The notes under the pieces: model-generated
What the model saw: only the letters and a program-made list of their open reading frames with translations
Databases searched by the model: none
Told to the model about the DNA's origin: nothing
Assembly: GCA_963813345.1 (NCBI GenBank)
Contig: CAWEYR010000003.1
Span: 3,826 to 67,825 of the forward strand
Length of the DNA: 64,000 bases
Source: CAWDDA01 sp963813345
Lineage (GTDB): Bacteria > Acidobacteriota > Blastocatellia > RBC074
Direction: 5' to 3'
Program-made: the position numbers and the translations under genes
Part shown: positions 36,879 to 47,630 of the stretch, piece after piece
Numbering within the stretch: the stretch's first letter is position 1
Layout of the letters: the number at the start of each line of letters is the position of its first letter

Positions 36879-39800
36879 CTAGAACTGGAACCTCGCGGCC
36901 AGCTGCACCTGCCGCTCGCGGAAGAGCGTGCCACCCGCCGCTGTAACTGTGTTGAACGGTGTGTTGTAGTTCAGTGTGTTGTTCGTGGTGTTGAGGTTGT
37001 AGAACGTGTTGTTGACCTGCGTCACCTGCGTCCGGTTGAAGAGATTGAATGCTTCACCGAGAATCTCGATATTCAAATCTTCGGTAATGTGGAAGCGTCG
37101 CGAGATACGCAGATCAACGTTCCAGAGCTCAGGCTCACGGAAGGAGTTTCGTTCAACGAGTGGGAAGCGGTTCGCTCCGCCTGAACGGTTGAGGCTTCCT
37201 GCACCACCCGCTGCTTCCCGAGACGAAAGCACTGAACGGTCGTCCGGTGTAGTACTGGACGATTGGTGCAATCGACCAGCCGTCCACGAGTGCATCGACG
37301 AAATTGTTGTTCTACAGCAAATCGTGGAGCAACAACTGCGCTGACTACGAACTTGTGACGAACGTCAAAGTTCGATGTTCCGATCTCAAGGTCCTTATCG
37401 AACACATTGAACGGAACGTTGTTTGTCGTGAAGGTCTGGGACGTCTGATTGTTGTCGGTTGCCTTTGACAAGCGTATAGCTGGCGATGAACTGCAATCCG
37501 TTGCTGAATCTCCGGTTGGCCTGAAGGACAAGAGCGTTGTACTGAGACTTGACACTACTCTGGATCTCGGTGATCTGAGCGAAGCCGGGGATGCGACGTG
37601 CCGTCGGGAAGAGCGGGATCGTAACCGTTTGACCGGCATAAGGACCACCAATCACAGGAAAACTTCGTGACTCAGTCGGAACTCCAAGATTCCGGTCGAC
37701 GAAAGTCGGCAGGTTCGTCCCAAGGCTGAACAGATAGGAAGCCGAAACCGTGGTGTTCCGCATGATTTGCCGCTCGAAGATGAGGTCGGCCTGGTGGATC
37801 GCCGGATTCCCGAAATTCGGTGCGAAGAACTGGATCGCTCCCTGCGTGGCTGGTGCTGAGGCCAGAACGTTCGGGAAGATCGGCGAGGTAGCAAGAGCTG
37901 GAGCCAGGCTTACCTGAGTTTGCCCGCCTTGCGCTCCAGTGTTGACCAGTGCATTCGAGATCGTCGAATTGATGATGCGCCCGTAATAGAGACCGTAGCC
38001 TCCACGCACCGAGGTCTTGCCATCTCCAGTCAGATCGACCGCAAAGCCGAACCGCGGACCAAAGTTATTCTTGTCATTTGGCAGTTGCGATGTCACTCCA
38101 TTCAGAGACAGTCCAGTAACCGGATCGACGGTCGTGTCGGGATTTGGATTCACTGCGTCAGGAAGAACCTGATACTCGTAGCGGAGCCCAAAGCTGAAGG
38201 TCACCCTCGGGACGAATTTCCAGTCGAGTTGAGCATAAGCATTGAAATCAGTCGTGCTTAGCTCTGAAGCAGTTGGCCCGAAACCCTGTGTGTAATTGCT
38301 CGTGTAGCACTTACCCCTGGTGCGAGAGCTCAGTACGCATGGAACTGTCGCAGGGAGTCCAGACCTGAAATTGACATAGTCAATGATGAAGTCATTGATG
38401 TTGTTGTATCCATACCCGCCGCTTTCCAGGCGCAGGTTGTCGAGAACGTCTGTGACTTTGTTGACGTCGACGCCGAATTTGAACGTATAGGCTCCCTTTG
38501 AATACGTAACGTTGTCAGTGAACTGCCACCTGGTCTCTTCAGGATAGGCGGGCCGCTCGAGAAAATTGGGCTTGCCGAAAGTCAGTCCGTTCTGGAGGAA
38601 GACCTCCGGTGAGGTGCCTCTCAGCGCGGTTGTCGGCTCGCCAGGTGCCGGCGGCTGGCTGATCTGAAACTCAAAATCGCGCGCGTACTGGACGCGGAAT
38701 TCATTCAAGAGCGTCGGAGTGATCGTCGATTGAAGGCGTAAGGTTCCCCAGTCAATCTTGACGAAATCGTCGCCAAAGCTCGCTACACCAAGAGTATTTG
38801 TCGGCTGCGTCTGAACGCCAGCGGGCGAATCCCAGCGGAGCCGGTTGTATGTAAACGAGAGCAGATTCCGGCTGTTTATGTGGAAGTCGATCTTCGGGAG
38901 GAACAGCGTCTGGTCGCCCTTGCGTGGAACGGGCCCTGACAACGAATTGAGGAACGCGACTGTCGAATCGATTTGCGCATCCGTAAGGTTGCGTGTTGGA
39001 GCCTTAAGCAGCGTCCGGTCGACCGTGTTCAAATAGCCCGGTTGGCTGAAGATCGCCAGGCCCGGGAAATTGCGCTTCTGCTGGTCATAACTGAAGAAAA
39101 AGAAGAGCCGGTCCTTGATGATCGGTCCACCGATCGTCCCTCCGAATTGATGGCGCACGTCTTCCGGTTTGATACCGACCGTTGTCGCCGTTCCGCCAGA
39201 AAGAATCGACTGGAACGCCAGCGGGTTCCTTGCACCCCAGCTGTTGTTTCGTTGGTAGTAGAAAGCATCGCCGTGAAACTCGTTTGTCCCGCTCTTGGTG
39301 ACCGCGTTGACCACGCCACCAGCGGCTCGGCCATATTCAGCAGAATAGTTCGAGGTATTGACCTGAAACTCGCGAATCGACGACTGACTGATCGAATAGC
39401 TGATTCGCGTCCGGCCACGCTCTTCAGAGAAGAAGGCCTGGTTGTTGTCACCACCATCAACAGTGTTGTTGTTGAGCAACCCGGATATCCCGCGAAAACT
39501 GATCAGTCCGAAGTTTCCGTCTGCGGCTGACCCGGGAGTGAGCAAAGCGAAATTTGACCAGCGCCGGCCATTGATAGGCAGCTCGTTGATCGCGGTCTGA
39601 TTGATATTGCTCGCGAATTCCTTTGACTCGGTGTTGACTACCTGAGCGTCAGCGATGATTTCAACCGTCGCTGCGGCAGCGCCGATCCTGAGCGCGGCAT
39701 TGACGTCGGTCAGCCTGCCAACCTCGACAGTTATCTCGCTCTGCTTGTAGTCAGCGAAACCTGACGCACTGACGCTGACGCTGTAAGTGCCAGGCTGAAG

Positions 39801-40037
39801 GTTCGCAAAACGAAACCGGCCGTCTTCTCCAGTGACAACCGTTTCCTCTTTGTTCGTTCCCTGACTCCGAAGAGTAACCGTCGCGCTGGGTATCGCAGCA
39901 TTCGAAGGATCGGTAACGGTGCCCCCAATCGCTCCGGTTACGGCTGACTGTGCGAGCGCGCTGCCTGCACCACTGAGGATGACAGCCAGACAAAATGCTG
40001 TCATGAGCAACATACGAGTCGAGATACTTCTCAACAT
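36879..40037 (-). CDS. Oar-like TonB-dependent receptor 3 (about three frame breaks near its end)
   Basis: Best preserved of the three receptors: about 860 residues are unbroken. The ATG at 40037 begins the signal peptide MLRSISTRMLLMTAFCLAVI ... SALAQ. CnaB-like domain GAIGGTVTDPSNAAIPSATV and LQPGTYSVSVSASGFADY follow, then plug motifs (NELPINGRRWSNFALLTPGS, TVDGGDNNQAFFSEERG, EYGRAAGGVVNAVTKSGTNE) and barrel. Breaks near 37440, 37330 and 37230 interrupt the last strands; the end is RERQVQLAARFQF with a terminal Phe. An upstream in-frame 30-residue extension was rejected. The 230 bases upstream are a divergent control region shared with the exported protein at 40.4 kb. The ligand is unknown. 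Confidence 0.87.
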
Positions 40038-40272
40038 TTTCTTCTTTCGCCTCACTTCTTTGAAACTGTTGGTGTCTTGATCATTTTCCCGGGGACGTAG
40101 TTCGGAACATTCTCCAGATATGCCCACGAGCTCATATCTGAAACGCTCAATACGGTTTTCATCCCTGCTGTTGCCGCCTTGAGGTCGGAATCTAGTGCGC
40201 CTCTTAACCGGGCGCTTGACGGCTTATTCCAAGCGAAGAACCTGCGACAGCCCCTTACTTTTCTTTGCCGAG

Positions 40273-40330
40273 AGTCTGAATAGACCTTGTTCGAACCCCT
40301 TGAATTAAGTTCACAAGGTTAGTCCAGACT
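40273..40330. promoter_or_regulatory. Interrupted inverted repeat in the divergent control region
   Basis: AGTCTG / CAGACT (outer), ACCTTGT / ACAAGGT and GAAC / GTTC (inner) pair symmetrically about a 12-base centre. It lies in the 396-base gap between receptor 3 and the exported protein, about 100 bases before the latter's ATG at 40434 and 236 bases from the receptor start. It could be an operator or an RNA stem. The rest of the gap shows no gene. Confidence 0.4.
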
Positions 40331-40433
40331 CCTCGTCAAATCAAGTTAAGTTGATATGAAGACGGTTTCGTGTAATCCAAAAACCTCGATTCCACCACTA
40401 TTGTATGTGAAACCGAGGGAGGCTAAGCTACGT

Positions 40434-41225
40434 ATGAATAGACTTATGAGAGTTGTCCCGAAAGTTCTGGTGGTTTTAGTTGTCATCGCTCTGTTCGCGG
40501 TGTGTGCAGACGGACAAAGCCGCCGCCAGAAGCCTGTTCCGGCGCCAAAAACAGCACAGCCTGCTCTCTCGGATCAGGCAACTGAGGCGCGGACGAATCT
40601 CATTGCTGCTACAACGAGTTACAAGCAAAGTCTTGAGACAGTACTTGAACTCCAGCGCAAGAATGAATCTGTCGCTGAGAATAACTTAACCAGACAGAAA
40701 GAAATGTTTGCTGCCGGGATCGTCTCGCGTCTCGAGGTTGAGAAGAGCGAGCAGTCTCTTCTCGAGCTTCGTGCACGATCTGCCGATGTCTACAAGCAGA
40801 TCGAAGGTGCCGATCACCTCATTACGGAAGTTGCTGCGGAAGAGCAACTGGCAAAGGCAAGGAAGAACTCTTCCTCGACAGTGACTTCACAGCAACGTGG
40901 GCTTGTGCTTGTCAGGTATGCGGGAACTTCGCCGTGGTCGCTAAATGACTACGCGGGACTTGATCAGTTTTTCAGAAACAAGTTCGCTCGATCGATGCCG
41001 GTCAGCGCCTATGGGCAAACAGATGTCCACGATCGGATGGGCTTTGCTCACCACGGCGCGATCGACGTTGCACTTCACCCGGATAGCGTCGAAGGCCGCG
41101 CTCTGATGGCGCATCTGCAGTCGTTGGGGATTCCTTTCCTGGCCTTTCGCGCGGCTGTAGCCGGATCTGCCACCGGTGCTCACATTCACATCGGTCCTCC
41201 TTCACATCGTGTTGGATCTCGCTAG
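40434..41225 (+). CDS. Exported protein: TolC-like coiled coil plus M15-like zinc peptidase domain
   Basis: About 263 residues from the ATG at 40434 (GAGGGAGG 11 bases upstream). Signal peptide LVVLVVIALFAVCADGQ. A long coiled coil follows (YKQSLETVLELQRKNESVAE, NLTRQKEMFAAGIVSRLEVE, KSEQSLLELRARS), whose RQKEMFAAGIVSRLEVEK pattern is that of TolC/OEP hairpins. The C-terminal region has DVHDRMGFAHHGAIDVALHP ... ATGAHIHIGPPSH, with His, Asp and His placed as in M15-type D-Ala-D-Ala peptidases. Peptidoglycan cleavage is inferred from those residues only. It is divergent from receptor 3. Confidence 0.65.
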   Translation: MNRLMRVVPKVLVVLVVIALFAVCADGQSRRQKPVPAPKTAQPALSDQATEARTNLIAATTSYKQSLETVLELQRKNESVAENNLTRQKEMFAAGIVSRLEVEKSEQSLLELRARSADVYKQIEGADHLITEVAAEEQLAKARKNSSSTVTSQQRGLVLVRYAGTSPWSLNDYAGLDQFFRNKFARSMPVSAYGQTDVHDRMGFAHHGAIDVALHPDSVEGRALMAHLQSLGIPFLAFRAAVAGSATGAHIHIGPPSHRVGSR

Positions 41226-41229
41226 ATCA

Positions 41230-41284
41230 GTTTGAGTTCACACTTTAGTCTGCACCCGAGCAAGCTAAAAGCTTGAACTCGAAC
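41230..41284. repeat. Family F inverted repeat
   Basis: GTTTGAGTTCACACTTTAG... (41230-41253) pairs imperfectly with GCAAGCTAAAAGCTTGAACTC (41260-41284). It starts 4 bases after the stop of the exported protein. Confidence 0.8.
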
Positions 41285-41306
41285 CCGAATTCGATACTCT
41301 AAGGAC

Positions 41307-41525
41307 ATGCGAGCGATCTCGATAGCGAACTGGATGCTCACAGGTGTCTCTATCTACCTGGCGCTCGGTCTTGTCTTTGCTGCTCTCTTTCTCATCTTTG
41401 GCATAAGGAAGGTGGACGCCGCATCGATCGGGGCGCCGGTTTCCTTCAAGCTCGTAATCCTTCCCGGCGTAGTAGTGCTGTGGCCTTTCCTGCTGATCAA
41501 ATGGTTGTTCAGGAGGCAAAAGTGA
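41307..41525 (+). CDS. Small two-helix membrane protein
   Basis: 72 residues, ATG at 41307 after AAGGAC. Two hydrophobic helices, IYLALGLVFAALFLIFGI and LVILPGVVVLWPFLLIKWL, are separated by a short polar loop (RKVDAASIGAPVSFK), with a basic C-terminus RRQK. It is first in a run of three genes that overlap by 4 bases each. The last is a ferric-reductase-like Rieske protein, so a role as a small subunit of a membrane redox unit is possible (inference). No family is known to me. Confidence 0.75.
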   Translation: MRAISIANWMLTGVSIYLALGLVFAALFLIFGIRKVDAASIGAPVSFKLVILPGVVVLWPFLLIKWLFRRQK

Positions 41526-41942
41526 TTCGAGGTTTGCGGGTTGCGCACAGGTTCATTTTTGTTTTGCTGGCGCTTGCTCTGGCTGCGTTATTGATCGCCG
41601 GACTTCGCGCACGCAGGATTCCAGCCTCCGGCTCCATCCGGAACAGCCAACGCGCCTGATACCTCCGGCTTTCGTTTACTTGAGAAGACGGGTCTGAGCG
41701 TGCGCACTTCAGTCGGATCAATCGAGCTTATCCCCGCGCGTCTCACCTCGGTGCCGGATCCACTGTTGTATTGGAACCGCACTGACTCGATGAGTGACGG
41801 CGCGATGCTCCTCGGCCCGCTTGATGGAATGAGCCTCCGGCGCTTCTCAATACCTGAGAGCGGCTACCTCATTATTTATAGCCTTGCCCGCAGAGAAGTC
41901 GTAGCTTCGGACCGCATCGAATTGCCGGAGGGCCGCCGGTGA
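41522..41942 (+). CDS. Membrane-anchored hypothetical protein (one frame break)
   Basis: The GTG at 41522 overlaps the previous stop (GTGA). N-terminal anchor FIFVLLALALAALLIAGLRA. One indel near 41640 joins it to a soluble part: TSGFRLLEKTGLSVRTSVGS, IELIPARLTSVPDPLLYWNR, GAMLLGPLDGMSLRRFSIPE, GYLIIYSLARREVVASDRIE. About 140 residues after correction. The soluble part is beta-rich with no heme or metal motif. It overlaps the Rieske gene by 4 bases (GTGA). Conserved coupling suggests it is a partner of that protein; the function is unknown. Confidence 0.65.
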
Positions 41943-43718
41943 GCCACACCTACAGCGCTATCGCGTGGAATCGCCAGAAGAAGCTCTACGACCTGGTGGC
42001 GCTTGGCGGGATTGGCTTATACCTGTCGATCTTTGTTGTGTTGGGTGTAATTCTTTTTCCACAGGCAACAATCGAGACGCTGCTTATTCGCGGGTTTGGA
42101 ACTTGTGCTCTACTTCTTCTGCACTTCGTTCTTGCTATCGGACCCATGACTCGAATCTGGCCAAGCCTGGTGCCTCTCCTGTACAACCGGCGCCATCTGG
42201 GACTGATGACATTTGCAGTCGCACTTGCTCATGGGAGCCTTGCGACTTTCCAGTTTCACGCAAACGGCGACCTGAATCCGCTCGTGAGTCTCATAGCAAG
42301 CAACACTCGCATCGGAAGTCTGCCTCACTTTCCGTTTGAGTTGTTGGGAGTGGCTGCGCTCTCGATTCTGTTTCTGATGGCAGTAACGAGTCACGATTTC
42401 TGGCTGGCGAACCTGACTCCACCAGTGTGGAAGGCTCTGCATATGCTGGTCTATGTGGCTTACTTCCTGATCGTGGCTCATGTCGTGCTCGGTGTTCTTC
42501 AGTCAGAAACAAATCCGCTGCTGACATCCATCCTCGTCCTTGGAATCATCATTCTTCTGTCGCTTCACCTCTTCTCAGGGTTTCGCGAGCGGCGTCTGGA
42601 TCGCGAGATCAGCAGAGGTGAGATGGTGGACGTTTGTGGGGTCAATGAAATTGACAACAACCGGGCAAGGATCGTTTGCGCGGGCGGTGAAAGAGTTGCC
42701 ATCTTCAAGTACGATGGCTTGATCTCGGCCATCTCGAATGTGTGCTGGCACCAGAATGGTCCACTCGGTGAAGGCCGCATAGTTGATGGATGCGTGACGT
42801 GCCCGTGGCACGGGTATCAGTATCTGCCGCAGACCGGCGCTGCGCCGACGCCCTACACGGACAAGGTGGCGACATACCGAACCAGTGTCAAAAACGGGCG
42901 AGTGCTGCTCGATCCGAGAGCTTTGCCGGCTGGAACGCGAGTCGAACCGTCACGTATCAGATCTCGAAGCATGAAGAGCGACGACTTTTACAACGGAAAT
43001 GAGCCAGTTGCACCTCGACGCATTGCGAAGAATGTTCGCATTGCCGTTCTGGTGTTCCTTGTTCTGGCGGCAATCATATCGGTTGTGCTCGCCGCGGCGC
43101 AGCGTGGCTTTGAATCGAGCCAATCCGAGTACGGAAAGAAGCGAGAGTTCGAGGGCGTAATCTCGCTACGTCCATTTCCAAGATTGCTGGTCACCCGGCC
43201 GGGTAGCTCGACGTCCTATTCCCGGTACACTCTTGTTGGCACCGGGGAAGCGTGGTGCGAACGACCTCGTGCGCGAATTCGATGGCCGACTCGTGCGATT
43301 GAGCGGCACTTTGATATATCGCGACGACGTGACTATGGTCGAATTTGAGCCGGACAGCATTGTTGTTCTTCCCTCATCCGAACGACCCTCTGGAACTCCT
43401 GAGTGGATAAGCGAAGTAACACTAGTCGGTGAAATTGTGGACAGTAAGTGTTACCTCGGCGCGATGAACCCGGGTCATACAAAAGTGCATCGCGATTGTG
43501 CCGTCCGGTGCATCAGCGGAGGTGTTCCGCCGATGTTTGTCGCGACTGATAGTGAAGGGAAGACCTCGATGTACTGGCTGGTCAAAGAGAGCGGCCGCCC
43601 GATTGGGACAGAGGTTCTCGACAAGGTCGCCGAGACGATCGAGATTACGGGCGAAACAAGGAAAGAAGGTGACCAGCTGTTTCTGAGAGCGGATCCATCG
43701 ACCTACAGACGGAAGTGA
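41939..43718 (+). CDS. Ferric-reductase-like transmembrane protein with Rieske domain (one frame break)
   Basis: The GTG at 41939 overlaps the previous stop. The N-terminal half has about six helices with His residues (TCALLLLHFVLAIGPMTRIW, LGLMTFAVALAHGSLATFQF, ALHMLVYVAYFLIVAHVVLG), as in heme-binding ferric-reductase/MsrQ-type domains. A Rieske [2Fe-2S] domain follows, C-x-H in NVCWHQNGPLGEGR and C-x2-H in CVTCPWHGYQY. Then another membrane helix and, after a break near 43225, a C-terminal domain with SKCYLGAMNPGHTKVHRDCA and RCISGGVPPMF. Electron flow between quinol or NAD(P)H and a periplasmic acceptor is inferred. It is unusual for these modules to share one chain. Confidence 0.8.
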
Positions 43719-43721
43719 TCA

Positions 43722-43758
43722 GGCTACGTCGTACGCGCCTTCAGGCGGAATCGTAGCC
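43722..43758. repeat. Family A repeat, decayed copy (left arm only)
   Basis: AGGCTACGTCGTACGCGCCT and GGCGGAATCGTAGC match the left arm of family A copies. The right arm is reduced to a remnant near CATGTCACGA (43779-). It begins 3 bases after the Rieske gene stop. The gap to 43834 holds nothing else. Confidence 0.7.
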
Positions 43759-43834
43759 ATCGTCAAGACTTGCTCAGACATGTCACGAAGTCCTAAGTCG
43801 GCTCTAACACAGGCAGCCCGTACAGACGTCCCAC

Positions 43835-45098
43835 CTAGAGTCTTCTCGGCGGCATGATAACGTTTGCCATGAAGGTGCCTGCCACAAGGGCAACTGCGCT
43901 GAGAATCATTTTGAACGCAGTTTCGACACCGACCACGACCTCATTGTCGAGCAGTGAAGTAAAGCTGCGAAAGCCGACACTTCCGGGCACGAGCAGCAGG
44001 AGACCTGGAACCCACGTAGTAACCGACGGCCTGTTGAAAGTGCGTGCGAAGACGTTGCTCGCAATTCCTACCGTCAGTGCTCCAAGAAAGGCGCCGATCT
44101 GCGGCGTAAGAAGGTAGGAACCGAGGCGGCTGCCGGCGATTGCTAATCCTCCGGTAATCAGAATCCAGATCGCGTCGCGCGCATGGGCGCGGAGTCGCAC
44201 AGTGAGCGCGAGCGGCATGACCACGAGTGGCACGAGCTGTACCCACGCGGGCAAGGTGTGGGCCTTTTCGACGGGTAATCGCTCGATTCCAAGAACCGCC
44301 ATGATAATTGCTGTACCGAGCGCCACACCAAAGATCAGCTCAAGAAAAACGACGAAGGCTCCACTCATGCGCGCGGTGCCAGAAGCCAGATGCTGAGTCG
44401 AAAGCTCCGCCAGTGCCACCGTCAGGGTGAATCCGGGAAGAAGCGCGATTATTCCAGCCAGTGTCGCGGTTGGGACCGAATAGGCACCGACCAGCTGAGT
44501 GGCCCCCGTCGCGATCATCGCTGCGAGGAGTGCTGCGACAGCTGTAAAGACACGTCCAAACCTTTTTGACCTGTGAGCGATCACCGATAGCAGGCCAGTG
44601 ATCAACCCGATCACGGACGCGATGCCAAGCTCCTCTATGCCGCCTCCAAGCAGCAGCGCTGAGGCCGCAGAGATCACACCAAACGAGAGAACGTTCGCAA
44701 CGGTTCCGTAACGCACCTCGGCGATACTTATCTTGTCGAGCCTTGCGCTCCCTTCGCGTGGAGACAAACCGTGGTGCAATACGTCACGCACCACATCATC
44801 CACATCCGAGAGCTTTCCGAGATTTACCTCTCCCGGATTCACCCGAATCATGAACGTGCGCTGAACTTGTTGTGAACCAAATGAAACGAAGATCGAGGTT
44901 GGTTGCGAAAAGACCTGAGCTTCGAGCCCAATCTTTTCGCGCTACATGGCAAAGTACATCCTCGAGCCGATGCGCTGCAGAACCGTATTGATGAAGAGCG
45001 CGTCCAAGCTTGAGAACGAAGTCAACGGCCTCGAGATCGCCGATTTGCGATTCTGACCCGCTTCGGCTCACCGGTACTTGTTCCAGTTGTTCTGCCAA
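43835..45098 (-). CDS. ThrE-family threonine/serine exporter (one frame break)
   Basis: About 420 residues after correction. The N-terminal ThrE domain has AVDFVLKLGRALHQYGSAAH and HRLEDVL, then SIFVSFG (restored across a break near 44945), MIRVNPGEVNLGKLSDVDDV and VRDVLHHGLSPREGSARLDK. Ten hydrophobic helices follow (FGVISAASALLLGGGIEELG, LAGIIALLPGFTLTVALAEL, SVTTWVPGLLLLVPGSVGFR). The helices PGFTLTVALAELS and PGLLLLVPGSVGFRS are family signatures. Proton-driven amino-acid export across the inner membrane is inferred from the family. TTG start at 45098, 6 bases downstream of the MFS stop, so it is in one operon with it. Confidence 0.87.
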
Positions 45099-45104
45099 TC
45101 GAGT

Positions 45105-46308
45105 TCACGCTTCGCTTGCGCGTTCGTAGAGGGGTTGATCGGTGATCGCGATTCCGATCGCGATCACGAAGAGGGTTCCGCCGATCCAACCAAGCCAGGT
45201 CGGATGCAGCCCGCCAATCACCCAACCACCAAGGATCGGTGATACGATTCGCGAAAAGCTGTCTATCGAAGATGTCGCACCAAGCACGCCTCCTCGCCTG
45301 TCAGGAGGCGCTGCCTGTGTGATCATGCTCGTCAACGAAGGTCTGACAATGCTGTTTCCGAGTGAAAAGAAGACGGCTACGAACGCCAGCTTCCACCAAA
45401 CGTCCACCCACACGATCCAGTAGAGTCCGATCGCACTTGCGACCAGGCCGAGGATCATTGTCCGGCGTTCTCCAAGATGCTTTACGGCGGGTCCTACCAG
45501 CCCTCCCTGCCAGATCACTCCGAGCAGACCGACAAAGGCCAGAAAATATCCGGTCTGCTCAGCCGTGAACTTCAGCTGGTAATCGGCATAGAGCGCAAAC
45601 ATCGAGACATAGAGTGAAAATGGCAGCGTGAAAAAGAGAAACACAAACAACAATCGCCGCAAGCCCGAGATCGAAAGATAGTCAAAGACGCGACCGTAGG
45701 CTGCGACTCCCGTTTTGCGGCCTGTCTCAGCCGCAGAGCGTCGCGTCTGAGTCTCAGGAAGCAGGAAATACGTCGCCAGAATACTCGAGAACGAGATCAG
45801 CTGCACCGGCGTAGGCCGGCACGTCGTACCCAAATCGTGAAAGAAATCCTCCCAATGCCGGTCCCATTAGAAAGCCGAGACCGAACGAAACGCCGATGAT
45901 CATTCCAAAACTCTTCGCACGCTCTTCGGGCCTGGTAACGTCGCTGATGTAGGCCTGGGCTATCGTCAGATTCCCGCCCGAAAACCCGTCGACGATTCGA
46001 GCCACAAAAAGCCAGACGAGAGGATTCGGCAAAAAGATCGCGGCACCCATCAGAATGAAACCGAGACACGAGCCGATCTGGCTGTAGAGCAGAAGCGGCC
46101 GGCGACCAAATCGATCGCTTAAATCGCCGAGGATCGGCGCAGCAATGAACTGACAGATCGAATACGACGCCACCAGGTATCCGATCGTCTGGGGAGCTGC
46201 TTCAAAGCTGGTCGCGTAGTACGGAAGGAGCGGAAGGATTATGCTGAAACCCAGGAGATCGACGAAAACAACAACAAAGATGGGAATCAGGCTTTTGTTT
46301 GCAAACAT
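45105..46308 (-). CDS. MFS transporter, TetA/DHA1-like (one frame break)
   Basis: Twelve-helix major facilitator. [20 protein letters not shown] with the conserved Asp, the loop motif [20 protein letters not shown] (motif A), and [20 protein letters not shown] (motif B/D1) point to the drug:H+ antiporter DHA1/TetA group. The second half includes [20 protein letters not shown] and [20 protein letters not shown]. One break near 45800 lies in the loop after helix 5. ATG at 46308. Tightly followed by the ThrE gene. Substrate is unknown; a drug or small-metabolite efflux pump is typical. Confidence 0.88.
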
Positions 46309-46323
46309 GCGATATGGAAAAGA

Positions 46324-46686
46324 CTACTTCTTGACCCACGGTTGCGCTGTCAGCCCCTGCACACGACCCTCGCATTGGTCCTCTACTTTTGTGAAGCTAA
46401 GACTCTTCCCGTCATAGGTCCACTTGTACTTTCCGACCTGCCCTACGCATGCAAAATCGCCTTCCTTATCCGTAAACGTAATCTGATCCTTTTCCACGGA
46501 ATACGTGCCCTTTACGACAACTTTCCCTTCTGTGCTCACCGTGTGAACACCATCGGTGGCGAATGTGATTGTGAAAGCGCCGCCCGCAAACATTCCAGTC
46601 GGAAACTTCTCCTGGGCGTTTGCACTCCAGAGGAGCAGGGTGATACCCAGAAAAGCAATCGCAAAACGAGTCAAAGTTTTCATCAT
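46324..46686 (-). CDS. Small secreted protein with lipocalin-like strand pattern
   Basis: About 120 residues from the ATG at 46686, preceded by AAGGAG. Signal peptide TLTRFAIAFLGITLLLWSAN ending ANAQ. The mature part alternates short beta strands: MFAGGAFTITFATDGVHTVS, VVVKGTYSVEKDQITFTDKE, KYKWTYDGKSLSFTKVEDQC. Two Cys (ACVG, DQCEG) could form a disulfide. The repeating strand-turn pattern suggests a small beta barrel or sandwich, but no family is certain. It lies between the M28 and MFS genes on the same strand with 15-19-base spacers, so probably the same transcript. Confidence 0.8.
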   Translation of the reverse strand: MMKTLTRFAIAFLGITLLLWSANAQEKFPTGMFAGGAFTITFATDGVHTVSTEGKVVVKGTYSVEKDQITFTDKEGDFACVGQVGKYKWTYDGKSLSFTKVEDQCEGRVQGLTAQPWVKK

Positions 46687-46705
46687 ATTTCTCCTTTCAA
46701 CATGG

Positions 46706-47568
46706 TTACTTACTTTCTCTTGAAGCGTCGCACGGGAGTGCGTCCAGCTCAACCAGCAGTGATAGTGCGAGCCGGTATCCGAGATAGACGCTTGCGGGCT
46801 TCACCCTTTTGAGCTGGTCAAAACCTGAATGCAGAATTCGCTCCCATCCGTTATCGAGTCCGCAGATCGTGACGGCGGGGATTTTCTTCGCAATGAAGGG
46901 CAGTGAATCCGCGCCAGCATTCGTGATACGGATTCGGCTGAAGGGCATCTTCATGCGTTCCGCGATCTTCGCCGTTCTATCTGCCAGAACTGGGCTCGAT
47001 AGATTATCTGCCACTTGAGGAGCAACCATTCCCAGACTGTCAATGTTTATCATCGCGCAATATTCAAGCACGTCCTCGTTCGCAATTGTCTTGACCATGC
47101 CTCTCGAACCGATCAAACCCTGCTCCTCTTTCCCAAATGCTACCAGGACAAGAGTCTTCTGCATCGGGGCGTCTTTGAGACTCTTGTAAAGGTGCGCGAG
47201 CGCGACGATGCCGGTCCAGTTATCAATCGCTCCGCACCCGTTTATCGACTTGTCGTAGTGTGCGCCTATTACAATCGTTCCTGGCCCTTGTCCTTTGATG
47301 CGCACGAAAACGTTGTCGGCTCCACCTTGCTTTTCGACCACGATATCCGCCGGTAACGCTCCAGCCTTCTCAAAGAGGCGCTTCACCGCCGCCAGGCGTT
47401 CGGAGTCTTTGCAGTTAACCTGGGAGATGTCTTCTGTGATTGCTTCTTCGCCCGAAACTGGAAGCGCACCTTATCGTCTACGGCCCGGGTCAGAGCCCTC
47501 GGTGCGCAGAAAGCGAGCACCAGGCCGAAACAAACCGCATATGTGATGAAATGTATGCGCTCTTTCAC
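46706..47568 (-). CDS. M28-family metallo-aminopeptidase, secreted (one frame break)
   Basis: About 286 residues. GTG at 47568 follows GGAGG and begins a signal peptide (FITYAVCFGLVLAFCAPRA). After a break near 47450 comes ITEDISQVNCKDSERLAAVK and the M28 core. The core has zinc ligands in GAHYDKSINGCGAIDNWTG (His, Asp), catalytic Glu in FGKEEQGLIGS, Asp in INIDSLGM, and a late His in ILHSGFDQL. Family members cleave N-terminal residues from peptides in the periplasm. The usual second zinc Asp is in AIDNWTG. It heads the minus-strand group M28 / small protein / MFS / ThrE, a plausible peptide-degradation and amino-acid-export set (inference). Confidence 0.86.
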
Positions 47569-47630
47569 GAATCCTCCACAGAGAGGGTATAGTAAAGTCA
47601 AATCAGGAACCAGAGGAGGCTGAAAGAACG

